From: Pseudomonadales bacterium
GTDB taxonomy: Bacteria > Pseudomonadota > Gammaproteobacteria > Pseudomonadales > Azotimanducaceae
Direction: 5' to 3'
DNA: 64,000 nucleotides
NCBI GenBank assembly: GCA_012103505.1
Contig: WLWP01000001.1
Coordinates: 3,038,001 to 3,102,000 of the forward strand
The notes below the pieces were generated by a model. It saw nothing but the letters and a program-made list of their open reading frames with translations, had not been told where the DNA came from and ran no database searches. Positions 63,449 through 64,000 of the stretch are shown here, piece by piece. Position 1 is the first letter of the stretch. Every line of letters starts with the position of its first letter. Both the position numbers and the translations under genes were made by a program.

Positions 63449-64000
63449 TGGACTACGAAACAATTCTCTATGAAGTCGAAGACGGCATTCTGACCATAAC
63501 GCTCAATCGTCCCGATAAACTGAACGCATTCAACGAACAAATGCGCCGTGACATGATTGATGCCTGTGATCAAGCTGATGCTGACGATGATGTCAAAGTC
63601 GTCATAGTCACCGGCGCAGGACGAGCTTTCTGTGCTGGCGCGGACCTGAGTTCGGGTGGTAAAGCTTTCGATGCCGACAAGCGCTCAGATCGTGCTAGTG
63701 GCTTGCATCCAGACGGCGGCGGACTACTCACACTTAGGTTGTACGAGCTCAACAAACCCATTATCGCCGCAATCAATGGTGCTGCGGTAGGTGTCGGGGT
63801 AACTATGACTTTGGCGATGGATATTCGATTGGCCGCCGATGTCGCTAAATTTGGTTTTGTGTTTGCCCGCCGTGGGATCGTACCCGAGGCATGTTCATCC
63901 TACTTCTTGCCGAGAGCAGTCGGCATCAGCCAAGCGTTAGAATGGTGCTATTCAGGTAAGGTCTTCCCAGCGGCAGAGGCATTCGAAGGTGGTTTGGTCA
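63449..64000 (+). CDS. Enoyl-CoA hydratase/isomerase family protein (3' end off window)
   Basis: The first 184 codons of a crotonase. Seen: YEVEDGILTITLNRPDKLNAF, the oxyanion-hole region GAGRAFCAGADLSSGG, and INGAAVGVGVTMTLAMDIRLA; RRGIVPEACSSYFLPR carries the likely catalytic Glu. ATG at 63449 with AGGAAC upstream. Divergent from the acyl-CoA dehydrogenase genes; it would act on their enoyl-CoA products. Confidence 0.9.

Overview
The window reads as a chromosome segment of a gammaproteobacterium. Many blocks follow gene orders I recall from Pseudomonas and relatives: gyrA | mtaD-ubiG-SDR; purM | DUF2066-hda; dcd-apbC | metG; rsx-nth; argG-motY; grxD and rnt. The genes are housekeeping with short gaps. 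There is no prophage, integron, CRISPR array, tRNA or rRNA that I can see. The family cannot be fixed from sequence reading alone.

Layout. 1-6.1 kb: gyrA (cut by the window edge) diverges from mtaD, ubiG, a YciK-like reductase and a degenerate GGDEF protein. 6.1-10.8 kb (minus): rluB-scpB-scpA-trpS-yciO, covering rRNA modification, SMC-ScpAB chromosome condensation and tRNA charging. 10.9-21.7 kb (plus): yciB, an SH3 envelope protein, pdxJ, gdhA, a periplasmic cyclophilin, a membrane-anchored cold-shock protein, argS, a sulfurtransferase and mnmC, interrupted by a minus-strand fatty acid desaturase. 21.7-26.3 kb (minus): tightly coupled DUF2066-pgsA-like-hda-murG-serA, divergent from purM. 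27.6-29.3 kb (minus): dcd and apbC. 29.4-35.8 kb (plus): metG-rsxA-rsxB-rsxD-rsxG-rsxE-nth. 35.8-43.2 kb (mostly minus): murI, a zinc-ribbon protein, argG, a REP-associated tyrosine transposase, a broken motY, a MalY/PatB-type lyase, rnt and a DUF3012 lipoprotein, with grxD on plus. 43.4-45.5 kb (plus): argD-argF. 45.5-52.4 kb (minus): two cyclic-di-GMP genes and a frameshifted glpK. 52.4-57.5 kb (plus): a long regulatory leader and nrdAB with terminator. 57.6-64 kb: a secreted penicillin-acylase-family hydrolase, then an alpha/beta hydrolase, two acyl-CoA dehydrogenases and an enoyl-CoA hydratase that look like part of an acyl-CoA catabolic locus.

Most unusual points. (1) The rsx (Rnf-type) operon has no rsxC. 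The RsxC ferredoxin region and basic tail are fused to the end of RsxB, and the NADH/FMN module is absent, so the complex must take electrons from something other than the usual NADH site if it works. (2) About eleven copies of a GTGTGTCC-type motif lie within 7.5 kb around a RAYT transposase; three sit in frame inside murI. (3) MurG is of the Staphylococcus-like type and sits in the hda-serA operon rather than in a cell-wall cluster. (4) purM has no ordinary start codon behind its likely promoter and ribosome site; AUC fits. (5) glpK is broken by one base in a run of eight G. (6) nrdAB is preceded by a DnaA box, two NrdR-like boxes three helical turns apart and a leader of about 430 bases with purine-rich repeats. 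(7) Short in-frame tandem repeats (9, 12, 15 or 18 bp) recur in linkers of several proteins.
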